Assembly: GCA_026706385.1 (NCBI GenBank)
Contig: JAPOYV010000038.1
Span: forward strand, 1-64,000
Length of the DNA stretch: 64,000 nt
Source: Gammaproteobacteria bacterium
GTDB taxonomy: Bacteria; Pseudomonadota; Gammaproteobacteria; Pseudomonadales; Azotimanducaceae
Reading direction: 5' to 3'
Numbering within the stretch: position 1 is the first letter of the stretch; each line of letters opens with the position of its first letter. The position numbers and the translations under genes are program-made. The notes under the pieces are model-generated. The model had not been told where the DNA came from, searched no databases, and saw only the letters and a program-made list of their open reading frames with translations. Below are positions 26,327 to 34,542 of the stretch, in pieces.

Positions 26327-26833
26327 ATGAGGCGCGGGTTTCAAGTCCGGCCGGAAGGCCGGTCCGACCTCGACGCGATTCGCACGGTCAATCGCGAGGC
26401 ATTCGGCAGCGAGGCGGAAGCCGACTTGGTAGATGCATTGCGTGCCAACGGCGAGGCCGCGCTGTCGCTCGTCGCCGAAAACGACTCCGGCGTGGTCGGG
26501 CACATCCTGTTTTCGCACCTGCCGATCCGCACGTCCGCGCGCGATGTGGCCGCAGTGGCGCTCGCCCCGATGTCGGTGCTTCCCCGATGGCAGCGCCGCG
26601 GCGTCGGCAGCGCGTTGGTGCGAACTGGGCTCGACCGCTGTCGCGAAGCCGGCCTCGAAGCCGTGGTGGTGCTCGGCCACCCCACCTACTACCCGCGCTT
26701 CGGCTTCTCGGCCCGCCTGGCTGAGCCATTGCAGGCGCCCTTCTCGGGGCCTGCCTTCATGGCGCTGGAACTGGTGCCCGGGGCTCTGAGCGCCGGTGGG
26801 GTGGTGCACTATCCAGACGCGTTCCTTGACTAG
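26327..26833 (+). CDS. GNAT N-acetyltransferase (YhbS-like)
   Basis: A 168-aa GCN5-related acetyltransferase. Motif A is VAAVALAPMSVLPRWQRRGVGSALV (acetyl-CoA pyrophosphate loop R-R-G-V-G-S), and the family's HPTYYPRFGF segment marks the YhbS-type subgroup. It begins immediately after the stop of the CoA-transferase gene, so it is likely translationally coupled. The acetyl acceptor is unknown. Confidence 0.85.
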   Translation: MRRGFQVRPEGRSDLDAIRTVNREAFGSEAEADLVDALRANGEAALSLVAENDSGVVGHILFSHLPIRTSARDVAAVALAPMSVLPRWQRRGVGSALVRTGLDRCREAGLEAVVVLGHPTYYPRFGFSARLAEPLQAPFSGPAFMALELVPGALSAGGVVHYPDAFLD

Positions 26834-26888
26834 CACGCACGTCCCGGCATCCTGCTACAGTGCGTCTCCCACCCCACACCACACGACC

Positions 26889-27659
26889 ATGGCACCGACG
26901 CCGAAACCCAAGGCTCTCGAGCTCGCAGACCAACTGGAACGGATCAGCGAGGCGGAGCCCGTCGACGAGGTTGCGTTACGCCGGATCGTCGCCGGTGCTG
27001 GCAAGCTGATGCCCGTGGATGCCGCGGCAGGCCACGAGTTACTGGGCCGTGTGGCAGCGTTGCGGTGGAACATTGACGAGATGAAGCGACGCCACCTGCT
27101 GTCGGTGTCCCTTGGCAACCCGGTGCTCAGCCGCTGCAACTTCGCCCTCTCGCTCTCATTGGTCGGCTTGGTCGACGAGGCGTTCCGGGTAGCGCTCGAA
27201 GCCGTCGAGCAAAGCCCCGGCGACCGCCTTCCTCTACGGGTGGCGATCGACGCCGCATTGGCCGATGGGCGCTTGACTACCGCAAAGAGTTACTTGGACC
27301 GTTGGCGGAAGCTTTCCCCGGACGAGGCGACGCCTCACGCCCCCGATGTCGACTCGCTGGTACGCGCCTTGGACCAAGGCCTATTCAGTGAAGACGGCGT
27401 CCGCGAGATACTCCGCGTCGCGGCGTCCATCCGGGTCAATGCCCGCGCACGGTCTCATCACATCGCCGTTTCGGAATCCTTCGAGGAGCCTGGCTCGTTC
27501 TTGATGACGGAGTACGTAGTCACTCCATCATCGCGGGCTGCGGACTTGAACTGCGAGCTCGCCGAGCGTTGGGCCGAGTCGCCGACACTGCGCGCGGATC
27601 CCGGATTGCGATTCAAGCCCATGTTCATCGGGACGATCCCGGATGGCGATCACTCCTGA
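26889..27659 (+). CDS. TPR-like helical protein paired with a HEPN gene
   Basis: A 256-aa protein not assigned to a named family. The middle (about residues 50-160) reads as helical hairpins of TPR type: HELLGRVAALRWNIDEMKRR, FALSLSLVGLVDEAFRVALE, DAALADGRLTTAKSYLDRWR. The C-terminal 80 residues look like a mixed alpha/beta domain (SHHIAVSESFEEPGS, TEYVVTPSSRAADLN, KPMFIGTIPDGDH). The ATG at 26889 is 33 bp after a TACAGT -10-like box. Its last 17 bp overlap the HEPN gene, an arrangement usual for toxin-antitoxin or sensor/nuclease pairs. No function is established. Confidence 0.6.
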   Translation: MAPTPKPKALELADQLERISEAEPVDEVALRRIVAGAGKLMPVDAAAGHELLGRVAALRWNIDEMKRRHLLSVSLGNPVLSRCNFALSLSLVGLVDEAFRVALEAVEQSPGDRLPLRVAIDAALADGRLTTAKSYLDRWRKLSPDEATPHAPDVDSLVRALDQGLFSEDGVREILRVAASIRVNARARSHHIAVSESFEEPGSFLMTEYVVTPSSRAADLNCELAERWAESPTLRADPGLRFKPMFIGTIPDGDHS

Positions 27660-27993
27660 CGACCTGCTACGGACGGCCGACGAGCTTGCCCAGGGCGACC
27701 GCGAGTCCGATTGGCGAAACGCCACCAGCCGAGCGTATTACGCGGCATACCACGCGTGCATTCCGTTCGCCTTCGGCTCCGAATCCGCGGAGCCCGGCCA
27801 CAGGGAGATCGCGGACACGCTAACGCGCCCAGCCGCCGCGATGCAATCGAGAAGCGTCGGCTACTTGCTGGCCCAGTGCCGCGCTCTCCGAGAGCGAGCG
27901 GATTACCGGATCAGCGCCGACTTCCTACGTGGCGACGTCAATACGGCTCTGCGAGCGAGCATAAGCATCTTCGACATCGTGCAAGCCGTCTGA
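27643..27993 (+). CDS. HEPN-domain protein with an Rx6H motif
   Basis: A 116-aa all-helical protein. DWRNATSRAYYAAYHACI contains R30-x6-H37, matching the R-x4-6-H motif of HEPN ribonucleases, with aromatic residues between as in many HEPN toxins. The C-terminal helices (YRISADFLRGDVNTALRAS) are typical of the fold. It overlaps the preceding TPR-like gene by 17 bp. HEPN proteins act as RNases in toxin-antitoxin, abortive-infection and CRISPR ancillary systems, or as non-catalytic partners of nucleotidyltransferases. Which applies here is unknown. Confidence 0.72.
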   Translation: MAITPDDLLRTADELAQGDRESDWRNATSRAYYAAYHACIPFAFGSESAEPGHREIADTLTRPAAAMQSRSVGYLLAQCRALRERADYRISADFLRGDVNTALRASISIFDIVQAV

Positions 27994-28095
27994 TGCGCCG
28001 CGGCTCGCTACGGAACGACCCACGCGATAGGCGCTAGGCATTTGGCGGCAATCGGCTAAACTCGCCGCCCCCGGCCCCAAGGCAAAGGACGAACC

Positions 28096-29283
28096 ATGCG
28101 CAGACAAGAACGCCTCCGGCTGCTCGGCATCCTGAGAGATGGGATGGCCAACGGCGGCGCCGTACACGGCGAAGGGATCGTCGAGAGCCCGCTGTCCGAC
28201 TTCACTTGCCCGGACCTGCTGGCCGAGGAGCAGCGCGTATTCTTCCGGGAGACGCCCCTGTTCATGGGTCTGTCCGCCGACTTGCCGGAGAACGGGAGCT
28301 ACTGGGCGGACAGCGAGACGGGGCTGCCGATCCTGATGACGCGCGACGACGCGGGTCGGTTCCGGGCATTCGCCAACACGTGCCGGCATCGCGGCGCACA
28401 GGTCGTGCCCGACGGACGCGGCAACGGCCCCCGGTTCAGTTGTCCATTCCACGCCTGGACGTACTCGAACCGTGGCGACCTGATCGCCGTCAACCGCGCC
28501 GAACGGTTCGGCGACTTCGACAAGGCCGGCCGCGGATTGATTGAACTGCCGTGCGCCGAGAAGTACGGCATGCTGTGGGTGCGGCCGACGCCCGGCGACG
28601 CAATCGACGTCGATGCAGCCCTCGGCGGACTCGAGGACGACATGGCCCACTGGGAACTGCCCGAGCACAGCTACGGCGCCTCGCAACTCATCCCGGCCAA
28701 CGTCAACTGGAAACTGGCCGTCGACACGTTCGGCGAGAACTACCACTTCGACGTCCTGCACCGCGAGACCTTGGCGAACGACATCCGCGGCAACCTGCAG
28801 ACCCACGACACGTTCGGTCCGAACTACCGCATGGTGTTCGCATCCATCCCGGGGTTCGCCGAGGCCAACGCCAAGGAACCCAACATCGAGAACTGGCCGT
28901 TCCGGCGCCTCACGCTGTCGGTCTACTTCATCTACCCGAACACCATCTTCCTCGTCGATGGTGCAGCCGTCGACGTGGTTCGCATCTTCCCGGACGGGAA
29001 CAGCACGCGGAAGTCGAAGACGGCCCACAGCTTCTACGTCCGACCGCAAGTGAAGGCTTTCTTCGAGGATCCCGAGTTCCCCGAGCGCCGCTACGAAGAC
29101 CGCTTCGAAGGCTTCAACAACGTCGTCGTCAACGAGGACTACAAGATGGCCGAGTCCACCCAGCGCTGCGCGGAGACCGGCATCCAGAGCCACGTGCTAT
29201 TCGGCCGCAACGAACCGGCGCTATTGCACTACCACAACGCCCACAGGCGCGGACTCGGGAGGCCCCTTCTGGAAGCCCGTTGA
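28096..29283 (+). CDS. Rieske-type aromatic ring-hydroxylating dioxygenase, alpha subunit
   Basis: A 395-aa oxygenase. The Rieske [2Fe-2S] motif is perfect: C-R-H, 17 residues, then CPFH (C-x-H-x17-C-x2-H, around residues 98-121). The mononuclear iron site is in NWKLAVDTFGENYHFDVLHR, giving two His, with an Asp expected later in the chain. Such enzymes hydroxylate aromatic or N-methyl/quaternary ammonium substrates with electrons from a separate reductase, which is not encoded nearby. A TAAACT -10-like box lies 39 bp before the ATG. Downstream genes point the other way, so it is probably monocistronic. Confidence 0.88.
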   Translation: MRRQERLRLLGILRDGMANGGAVHGEGIVESPLSDFTCPDLLAEEQRVFFRETPLFMGLSADLPENGSYWADSETGLPILMTRDDAGRFRAFANTCRHRGAQVVPDGRGNGPRFSCPFHAWTYSNRGDLIAVNRAERFGDFDKAGRGLIELPCAEKYGMLWVRPTPGDAIDVDAALGGLEDDMAHWELPEHSYGASQLIPANVNWKLAVDTFGENYHFDVLHRETLANDIRGNLQTHDTFGPNYRMVFASIPGFAEANAKEPNIENWPFRRLTLSVYFIYPNTIFLVDGAAVDVVRIFPDGNSTRKSKTAHSFYVRPQVKAFFEDPEFPERRYEDRFEGFNNVVVNEDYKMAESTQRCAETGIQSHVLFGRNEPALLHYHNAHRRGLGRPLLEAR

Positions 29284-29296
29284 GGGCCGTTCGGGT

Positions 29297-30094
29297 CTAT
29301 AGCGACTCGACGAGTTTCTTGATCCCTTCGCCCAGGTTCACGAGGGCGGCGCGCAGGATCATCCGATCCCAACCGATGCAGAAGTCGCGCACGCCCAAGT
29401 CGATGTAGCGCTTGGCCTGCTCGACCGCTCCGATCTCGATCCTGGGCCGGATGCCGTACTCCAGCGACTTGGCGATCACCTTCTCCTCGAAGACGCGGAT
29501 CTCGGGCGACCCCATCAGGTTCAGCTGGCCGCGGGAGAAACTGAAGTCGGCCGGACCCCACTGGGTCATGTCCACGCCGCGTTCCTTGGCACGCTCGAGT
29601 ACACCGTCGATGCCTTCGACGGTGACGTTCTTCTCGATCATGATCGCGAACACGATCGACTCGAGATCCTCCAGGTAGCCATCCATGCTGTAGCTGCCGA
29701 GCGCCGGGCGGCGCAGCTTGACGCCCATGTGGCCACCGGTATTCGGGGAGTCCGGGGCGATGGCGCGGTGGCACTCGTCGACGTCTTCGGGCGTGCGCAC
29801 GTCCGTGAACAGCACCGACTTGAACCCGGCGCCCAAGGCCACCTGCGCCCAGAAGCTCTGCGCCTCCTGGTCGAGCTTGATCATGAGCGGCAGATTGCCG
29901 CACTGCGCCGAGCGCGCGAGTTCGTAGAGGTGGCGCATGTCGAAGGCCGAGTACTCGGCGACGTATTCCGCGTAGTCGAATAGGCCCGTGTCGCCGATCA
30001 ACTCCGGCACATCGGTGTCCGCGAACAGGAAGTGGGTGCCGATCGTCGGCTCCCCGCGGTCGAACTTGTCGCGGAAGGTGTTGGGCAGAATCAT
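29297..30094 (-). CDS. HpcH/HpaI-type aldolase/citrate-lyase family protein
   Basis: A 265-aa TIM-barrel class II pyruvate aldolase-like protein. GTHFLFADTDVPELIGDTGL begins the barrel, LMIKLDQEAQSFWAQVALGAGFKSVLFTD resembles the strand carrying family-conserved residues, and HMGVKLRRP and IMIEKNVTVEGID (metal-binding Glu region) follow. Substrates could be 4-hydroxy-2-oxo acids or CoA esters. The ATG at 30094 is preceded by AAGGGAG; the longer frame to 30202 adds a basic, non-conserved leader. A TAAACT -10-like box lies 55 bp upstream (30144-30149, minus). It is convergent with the Rieske gene. Confidence 0.8.
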   Translation of the reverse strand: MILPNTFRDKFDRGEPTIGTHFLFADTDVPELIGDTGLFDYAEYVAEYSAFDMRHLYELARSAQCGNLPLMIKLDQEAQSFWAQVALGAGFKSVLFTDVRTPEDVDECHRAIAPDSPNTGGHMGVKLRRPALGSYSMDGYLEDLESIVFAIMIEKNVTVEGIDGVLERAKERGVDMTQWGPADFSFSRGQLNLMGSPEIRVFEEKVIAKSLEYGIRPRIEIGAVEQAKRYIDLGVRDFCIGWDRMILRAALVNLGEGIKKLVESL

Positions 30095-30198
30095 GTTGCG
30101 CTCCCTTGAAGGCGGCCGATGAGGCCAAGTCGTGAAGCGCGGGAGTTTAGATGGAAAGGGCCCGGTCGCGCAGCGCCCCACCGGGACGCCAAGTGGCG

Positions 30199-30708
30199 TC
30201 AACCTTGGCCGGTCATGTCCAGTAGTTCGCGCAGCCGGGGCAATGCACGCCGGTCCTTGTCCCGATCCGCCGCGCTCTTGGACCGGATCACGTCTGCCAA
30301 TGACGCGACGAGCAAGGAGACGCCGGTTGCGTTGACGGTCACAGCGTTGTTCTTCAGGTCTTCGAAGCCCTCGGTGCCGCTTGGCATGAACGCCAAGTCG
30401 ACGTCGCCGTATCGGGTGGTCAAGTTGAGCATCCCGTCCGGCCCCAGGTTGCGCAAGAACTCGCCCGAGCAGTCGAACGGCAGGCCGTTCGGCGCACCTT
30501 CCGCACGAATCCGCGCCCGAATGCCACGGAGCGCCGTGGCGAGCCGGTCCAGATTCTCGGTGTCGTACGCGGGCGTAATGTCGATGTCCATCGTGACGCC
30601 GGCGTCCCCGTGCAAAATCGCCGCCATGCCGCCGATGAGGACAAAGCGGACGTCCGAGTCGGCAAGCGCCTCGAAGATGTTCTCCGGATCGAAACCCGCG
30701 TCAGCCAT
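30199..30708 (-). CDS. Nucleotidyltransferase-fold protein, toxin-like partner of XRE gene
   Basis: A 169-aa protein of the polymerase-beta nucleotidyltransferase superfamily. FVLIGGMAAILHGD gives the GG motif (26-27) and VTMDIDITP the catalytic D-x-D (41/43). YGDVDLAFMP supplies a further acidic strand, and SLADVIRSKSAADRDKD is the usual C-terminal helix with K/R. Related MenA/AbiEii-type proteins modify tRNA or proteins and serve as toxins or abortive-infection effectors. ATG 30708 overlaps the 3' end of the XRE gene by 8 bp, so the regulator is translated first, as in many toxin-antitoxin operons. A housekeeping role cannot be excluded. Confidence 0.75.
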   Translation of the reverse strand: MADAGFDPENIFEALADSDVRFVLIGGMAAILHGDAGVTMDIDITPAYDTENLDRLATALRGIRARIRAEGAPNGLPFDCSGEFLRNLGPDGMLNLTTRYGDVDLAFMPSGTEGFEDLKNNAVTVNATGVSLLVASLADVIRSKSAADRDKDRRALPRLRELLDMTGQG

Positions 30709-31027
30709 CGTCCGATGCTTGGAGCGCCGCACGAGCCTTCTGCACGAACCGCGCGGCCCGGACAGCGCTCGCAAGCCGCTCCGGTGGCGTCAGCTGCAGA
30801 TTGCGCTCGAGGATTGACGTCGTTTGCGGATCCGGCTCGCCCAAGGCGACGCGAATCTCGAAACCGGCCGCGCGCACTAGGCGCTCCACCATGTCCGTCG
30901 AAGGGCACCTCGTGCCAGACTCGATGCGCGCGACCGTCGACTGCGCAACACCGGCGCGCTGGGACAACGCCCACTGCGTCAATCCTGCACGCTTGCGCGC
31001 TTCGCGGACCAGTTGCCACAAGGCCAT
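30701..31027 (-). CDS. XRE-family helix-turn-helix regulator, antitoxin-like
   Basis: A 108-aa DNA-binding protein. The XRE helix-turn-helix is clear at residues 5-60: REARKRAGLTQWALSQRAGV, AQSTVARIESGTRCPS. The second half (about 60-108) carries EIRVALGEPDPQTTSILERN, a short linker common in antitoxins fused to a neutralising tail. It is the first gene of a two-gene operon with the nucleotidyltransferase. A perfect 24-bp palindrome fills its promoter spacer, which indicates autorepression. The ATG at 31027 lies 6 bp from that palindrome, so the leader would be short. Confidence 0.85.
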   Translation of the reverse strand: MALWQLVREARKRAGLTQWALSQRAGVAQSTVARIESGTRCPSTDMVERLVRAAGFEIRVALGEPDPQTTSILERNLQLTPPERLASAVRAARFVQKARAALQASDDG

Positions 31028-31032
31028 GACGT

Positions 31033-31056
31033 CCTTATAGCCAATTGGCTATAAGG
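31033..31056. promoter_or_regulatory. Perfect 24-bp palindromic operator in the XRE promoter
   Basis: Half-site CCTTATAGCCAA is followed with no spacer by its exact reverse complement. On the minus strand a TTGCTC -35 box (31057-31062) and TATAAG -10 box (31034-31039) flank a 17-bp spacer made up entirely of this palindrome. A dimeric repressor bound here would block RNA polymerase. The obvious candidate is the XRE protein itself. Confidence 0.82.
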
Positions 31057-31075
31057 GAGCAAGGACGCGCGTCGG

Positions 31076-31504
31076 TCACGCTCCGGCGTCGTCCCATGGG
31101 TTGATCGTGAGAGCCCCCAGCGGTTTGAAGTCGCTGACGTTGCGCGTCATCACGTGCAGGCCATGCACACGGGCGGTGGCCGCAATCATGCCGTCGGTCG
31201 CGCTCGCGCGACGCCCCGCACCCTGCGCCAGCGCGTCGAGTTCGCCCCAAATGCGGGCCGTGCCCGAGTCGATCGGCAGGAGTCGGTCGGCGAAATGCGT
31301 CTCGAGTCCGTCGAGCCATGCCGTGAGTTCCCGGCGCCGGCGCCCCTGTTCCAGTCGGGCCACGCCACCCGCGAGCTCGCCAAGAGTGACCACGCTCAGG
31401 AAGGTGTCTTCGTCGTCCAGCGACTCGACGGCTCCCTTGACCTCGGGCGCGCCCTGCGGATGGCGGATCTCCGAGACCACGCAGGTATCCAGAAGCACTC
31501 TCAC
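31076..31504 (-). CDS. vapC: PIN-domain toxin, VapC-like
   Basis: A 142-aa PIN ribonuclease. VRVLLDTCVVSEIRHP provides the first acidic residue (D6), VVTLGELAGGVARLEQG the conserved Glu, and SATDGMIAATARVHGLHVMT the later Asp pair region that binds Mg2+. VapC toxins cleave tRNA or rRNA until bound by a cognate antitoxin. The GTG start at 31504 overlaps the antitoxin stop by four bases (GTGA), a classic translational coupling. The C-terminal TRNVSDFKPLG matches the usual PIN ending. It lies 49 bp from the XRE module on the same strand. Confidence 0.87.
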   Translation of the reverse strand: MRVLLDTCVVSEIRHPQGAPEVKGAVESLDDEDTFLSVVTLGELAGGVARLEQGRRRRELTAWLDGLETHFADRLLPIDSGTARIWGELDALAQGAGRRASATDGMIAATARVHGLHVMTRNVSDFKPLGALTINPWDDAGA

Positions 31505-31773
31505 AGCTCGACGTCGCGCATCGGGCCACGGTCGCGTTCCGTTGTCACACCCTCTAGCGACGGCCCGCTCAGCAGGTAGGCGATGAAACCGGATCGACCG
31601 CCGGTCAGCCACCCGAAGGTCTCCTCTGCCACGACCACCACGGCCTCGCCGCGGCGGACAATGCGCTGCGGCCGATCCGTCAGCGCATTGGTCACGACTT
31701 CGCTGAGCCGGTTCTTCGCCTCGGTCAGCCGCCAATCCGTGCCGATGTCCACCTTGCGTCCTTCGCCGTTCAC
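31501..31773 (-). CDS. Phd/YefM-type antitoxin
   Basis: A 90-aa protein. WRLTEAKNRLSEVVTNALTDRPQRIVRRGEAVVVVAEE is the Phd/YefM fold, with its DNA-binding N-terminal half and the R-RGEAVVVV strand. The C-terminal tail (LLSGPSLEGVTTERDRGP) is the segment that normally wraps the PIN toxin. The GTG start at 31773 has a purine-rich upstream stretch. A weak TAATCT box lies 28 bp upstream (31796-31801, minus). It precedes the vapC-like gene with a four-base overlap, giving a complete toxin-antitoxin module. Confidence 0.83.
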   Translation of the reverse strand: MNGEGRKVDIGTDWRLTEAKNRLSEVVTNALTDRPQRIVRRGEAVVVVAEETFGWLTGGRSGFIAYLLSGPSLEGVTTERDRGPMRDVEL

Positions 31774-31962
31774 AGCTCGACCTCATTGGATCTCTAGATT
31801 AGACGGCCATAATGGCTCGATTCGCTGGTGAGTGCAATGTCGCCACCACCACGGCTCGACGAACGCGGACGTCCCCGGCGGGCTCAGCACACTGCTAGCG
31901 CTATACTCGCCCGCTTCGCGTCGCGGGAAGCGACGCGCCTTGTCCAAAGAGTCGGAGAACGC

Positions 31963-32886
31963 ATGAGATTCGGTGCCCAAGTCACCTGCTATCGAAATAC
32001 CTGGGACAGCATTCGCGAGGTCGCCGAGGTGCTCGACGCCGGGCCGTGGAACAGCATCTGGTTCGCCGATCACTACCTGCCCCCGCCCGGCCGCAAGGAG
32101 GAGGAGCACTTGACCGCCCACGAGGCGTTCACCGTCGCGGCGGCCGTCGCCGGGTTTACCGAGACGCTGACGATCGGCCATCTCGTGCTCGGCAACACCT
32201 ACCGGAATCCGGGCCTGACCGCGAAGATGGCGGGTACCGTAGACCACATCGCTCACGGTCGTTTCGTTCTGGGAATCGGTGCCGCCTGGTTCAAGCGCGA
32301 GCACGAGGCCTACGGCTGGAATTTCCCGTCCATGAAGGAACGCCAGGACCGGTTCGAGGAGGCGGCACAGTTGCTGCGGCGCCTCTTCCACGGCGAGCGC
32401 GTCACTTTCGAGGGCAGCTACTACGCCCTCGACGATGCACCGCTGTCGCCCGGAAGCTACGACGAGCCCATCCCGATCCTGGTCGGCGGCACCGGCGAGC
32501 GTCGGACATTGCGCACACTCGCCCGCTTCGGCGACATCATGAACCTCGACGGCTGGGCCGGCGGGCCCATGACGAAAGCGTACTTCGCGCACAAGGTCGG
32601 CGTGCTCAACCGCCACTGCGAAGACGCCGGGCGCGACCCCGGGGAGATCAAGCATACGGTGCTGATGCCGACGATGGTCACCGACGACAAGCAGGCGGCC
32701 ACCGCGTTCATGGCCGGCCGCCGACTGGGCGAGGGGACCGCCGCCGGGCCGAAGAACTACGTGATCGATCGAATCGGCGAGATCGTGGAGGCGGGTGCGG
32801 ACGAGATCATGATCGGCGGCATCCCCACGGACGACGTGGAGCAATACCAGCTCGTCGCCGAGGACGTGCTCTCGGCGTTCGACTGA
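31963..32886 (+). CDS. LLM-class (luciferase-like, F420/FMN) oxidoreductase
   Basis: A 307-aa TIM-barrel flavin-dependent oxidoreductase. MRFGAQVTCYRNTWDSIREV begins the barrel, SIWFADHYLPPPG, GFTETLTIGHLVLGNTYRNP, GRFVLGIGAAWFKREHEAYG and PIPILVGGTGERRTLRTLAR are the standard LLM segments. The last (G-G-T-G) binds the cofactor phosphate. Whether it uses F420 or FMN cannot be told from sequence by eye. ATG 31963, preceded by GGAG and a TATACT box 61 bp upstream, was chosen over a longer frame from 31828. The SDR gene follows after 45 bp. Confidence 0.85.
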   Translation: MRFGAQVTCYRNTWDSIREVAEVLDAGPWNSIWFADHYLPPPGRKEEEHLTAHEAFTVAAAVAGFTETLTIGHLVLGNTYRNPGLTAKMAGTVDHIAHGRFVLGIGAAWFKREHEAYGWNFPSMKERQDRFEEAAQLLRRLFHGERVTFEGSYYALDDAPLSPGSYDEPIPILVGGTGERRTLRTLARFGDIMNLDGWAGGPMTKAYFAHKVGVLNRHCEDAGRDPGEIKHTVLMPTMVTDDKQAATAFMAGRRLGEGTAAGPKNYVIDRIGEIVEAGADEIMIGGIPTDDVEQYQLVAEDVLSAFD

Positions 32887-32931
32887 GAGCTCGACCGACA
32901 CCCACCAATCACCCCGAAATAGGATCAACCC

Positions 32932-33759
32932 ATGAACAAGAGACTCGCCGGCAAGGTCGCGTGGGTGACCGGCTCCTCGCGCGGGATCGGGCGCGTTGTC
33001 GCCGACCATCTCGCCAGCCTCGGTGCGAAGGTCGCCGTCCACGGCACCACTCCCACCTCAACGCGTGCTTTCAACGAGGCGGACTCGCTCGAGGCGGTCG
33101 CGTCGGCGATCGCCGAGACCAACGATGCGGAAGTGCTCGCCGTCCACGGCGACCTGACCGACGACGCAACCGTCAAAAACCTGGTCGCGGAAATCCGCGA
33201 GCGATTTGGGCGCATCGACATCCTTATCAACAACGCCGGCGGCGACATCGGCTCGCAAGGCACATCGGGCGCGAAGGCCGGGAAGCCGGTCGAGAACGAC
33301 GCCGTGAACGTGTCGCTCGAGGACGTCCGCACCGTGCTCGATCGCAACCTGATGACCTGCATCCTGGTCTGCCGCGAAGTCGTGCCTGAGATGATGGAAC
33401 GCGGAAGCGGCTGGGTGGTCACCATCGGCAGCATCGCGGGGCTCGGCGGCCACCGCTCCGAGGTGGTGTACGGAACCGCCAAGGCGGCGGTGCACGAGTA
33501 CACGCGTTGCCTCGCCTCGCAACTCCGGCCGTACGGCGTCTACGCGAACGTCATCGCACCGGGCGAGATCATCACGGCCCGATTCGAGGCCAGCCGGCCG
33601 ACCCGGGACGAGCGCAAGGTGCACGAGGGCGCCTTGACGCGCTACGGGTGGCCCGACGAGGTGGCGAAGGCGGTCGAGTTCCTCGTGACGCCCGACTCGT
33701 CCTACATCAGCGGACAGATCCTGCGCATCGACGGGGGCGCGCAACTATTCCCGGCCTAA
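32932..33759 (+). CDS. Short-chain dehydrogenase/reductase
   Basis: A 275-aa classical SDR. TGSSRGIG (14-21) binds NAD(P), NNAGGDIG follows strand beta-4, IGSIAGLGG carries the catalytic Ser and VVYGTAKAAVHEYTR the YxxxK pair. The C-terminal SGQILRIDGGAQLFPA is typical of ketoacyl reductase-like members. An unusual insertion, SGAKAGKPVENDAVNV, extends the region after the NNAG motif. The gene lies 45 bp downstream of the LLM oxidoreductase, so the two may act on one substrate. Confidence 0.87.
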   Translation: MNKRLAGKVAWVTGSSRGIGRVVADHLASLGAKVAVHGTTPTSTRAFNEADSLEAVASAIAETNDAEVLAVHGDLTDDATVKNLVAEIRERFGRIDILINNAGGDIGSQGTSGAKAGKPVENDAVNVSLEDVRTVLDRNLMTCILVCREVVPEMMERGSGWVVTIGSIAGLGGHRSEVVYGTAKAAVHEYTRCLASQLRPYGVYANVIAPGEIITARFEASRPTRDERKVHEGALTRYGWPDEVAKAVEFLVTPDSSYISGQILRIDGGAQLFPA

Positions 33760-33773
33760 GCCCCGCGCTTGGG

Positions 33774-34511
33774 TCATTCCGTTCGGCGCATCGCCTCGAA
33801 TCCTGCCGGATGCCACTGGCGTAGCGCGACAAGGAGACAGGTGCCTCGGGCGGCGTCGTCGGGGCGCACCTCGTCGCCCCGGGTCAGGTCGTCGAACGAC
33901 TCCACCAGTTCCGCCATCTTGGTGCGCAGAACGGCCGCCGACTCCACCGAGAGCATGCCCCACGCGAAACGGTGCATATCCCGGTCCGGGGCGAAAGCGC
34001 CCGTCAGGAACTCGCTTTGGACGCGTTCGACGAAGAAACGGTGTATAGGGCCGTCGGGCAGCCACGCGAAACTGCGCGCGATCCGCAGCCGGATTCGGTT
34101 GCCCGGAAGCAGTTCGATCAGGCCCATGCGATCCAGGCGAATCAGCAGTCTGGTCAACTCGGGGCTTGAAAACCGATAGTGATCGAGGATCTTCTCGAAC
34201 GGCCATCGATTGAATGCGCAGACCGCAACCAGGAGTAGCGCCGGATCGCTGACGATTTCCCGTTCCTGGTCCACGGTCAGCGACGACACCTGAAGCCGTT
34301 GCGCATCCGCCAACCGGGCGAGCTCCAACAGGTCAACGCCCGCCAAGTCGCAGACCATCTCCAAGCGCTCGAGGGAAAACGCGCCCGTGGAGAACATGCG
34401 CTTGACGCTGCTCAAGGACAGGGCCAGGTGGTGGGCGACCTGGTCGTAGGCGATGCCGCGCGCCTTCAGGACCTGCTTGAGGGCGTTGACGATGCGTCTG
34501 GATTGCGCCAT
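33774..34511 (-). CDS. XRE-like HTH transcriptional regulator with C-terminal sensor region
   Basis: A 245-aa DNA-binding protein. The N-terminal lambda-repressor-type helix-turn-helix spans about residues 5-60: LKQVLKARGIAYDQVAHHLA, LSLSSVKRMFSTG, LERLEMVCDLAGVDLLELAR. A winged-helix-like second segment follows (WPFEKILDHYRFSSPELTRL), then an alpha/beta region (RDMHRFAWGMLSVESAAVLR) of unknown ligand. ATG 34511 is preferred to a GTG three codons upstream. It is divergent from the FG-GAP lipoprotein, with a 33-bp dyad between them, so it may repress both genes. Confidence 0.78.
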   Translation of the reverse strand: MAQSRRIVNALKQVLKARGIAYDQVAHHLALSLSSVKRMFSTGAFSLERLEMVCDLAGVDLLELARLADAQRLQVSSLTVDQEREIVSDPALLLVAVCAFNRWPFEKILDHYRFSSPELTRLLIRLDRMGLIELLPGNRIRLRIARSFAWLPDGPIHRFFVERVQSEFLTGAFAPDRDMHRFAWGMLSVESAAVLRTKMAELVESFDDLTRGDEVRPDDAARGTCLLVALRQWHPAGFEAMRRTE

Positions 34512-34542
34512 GGGTATCACTCAGAAGTACCAAGTCACCCGG

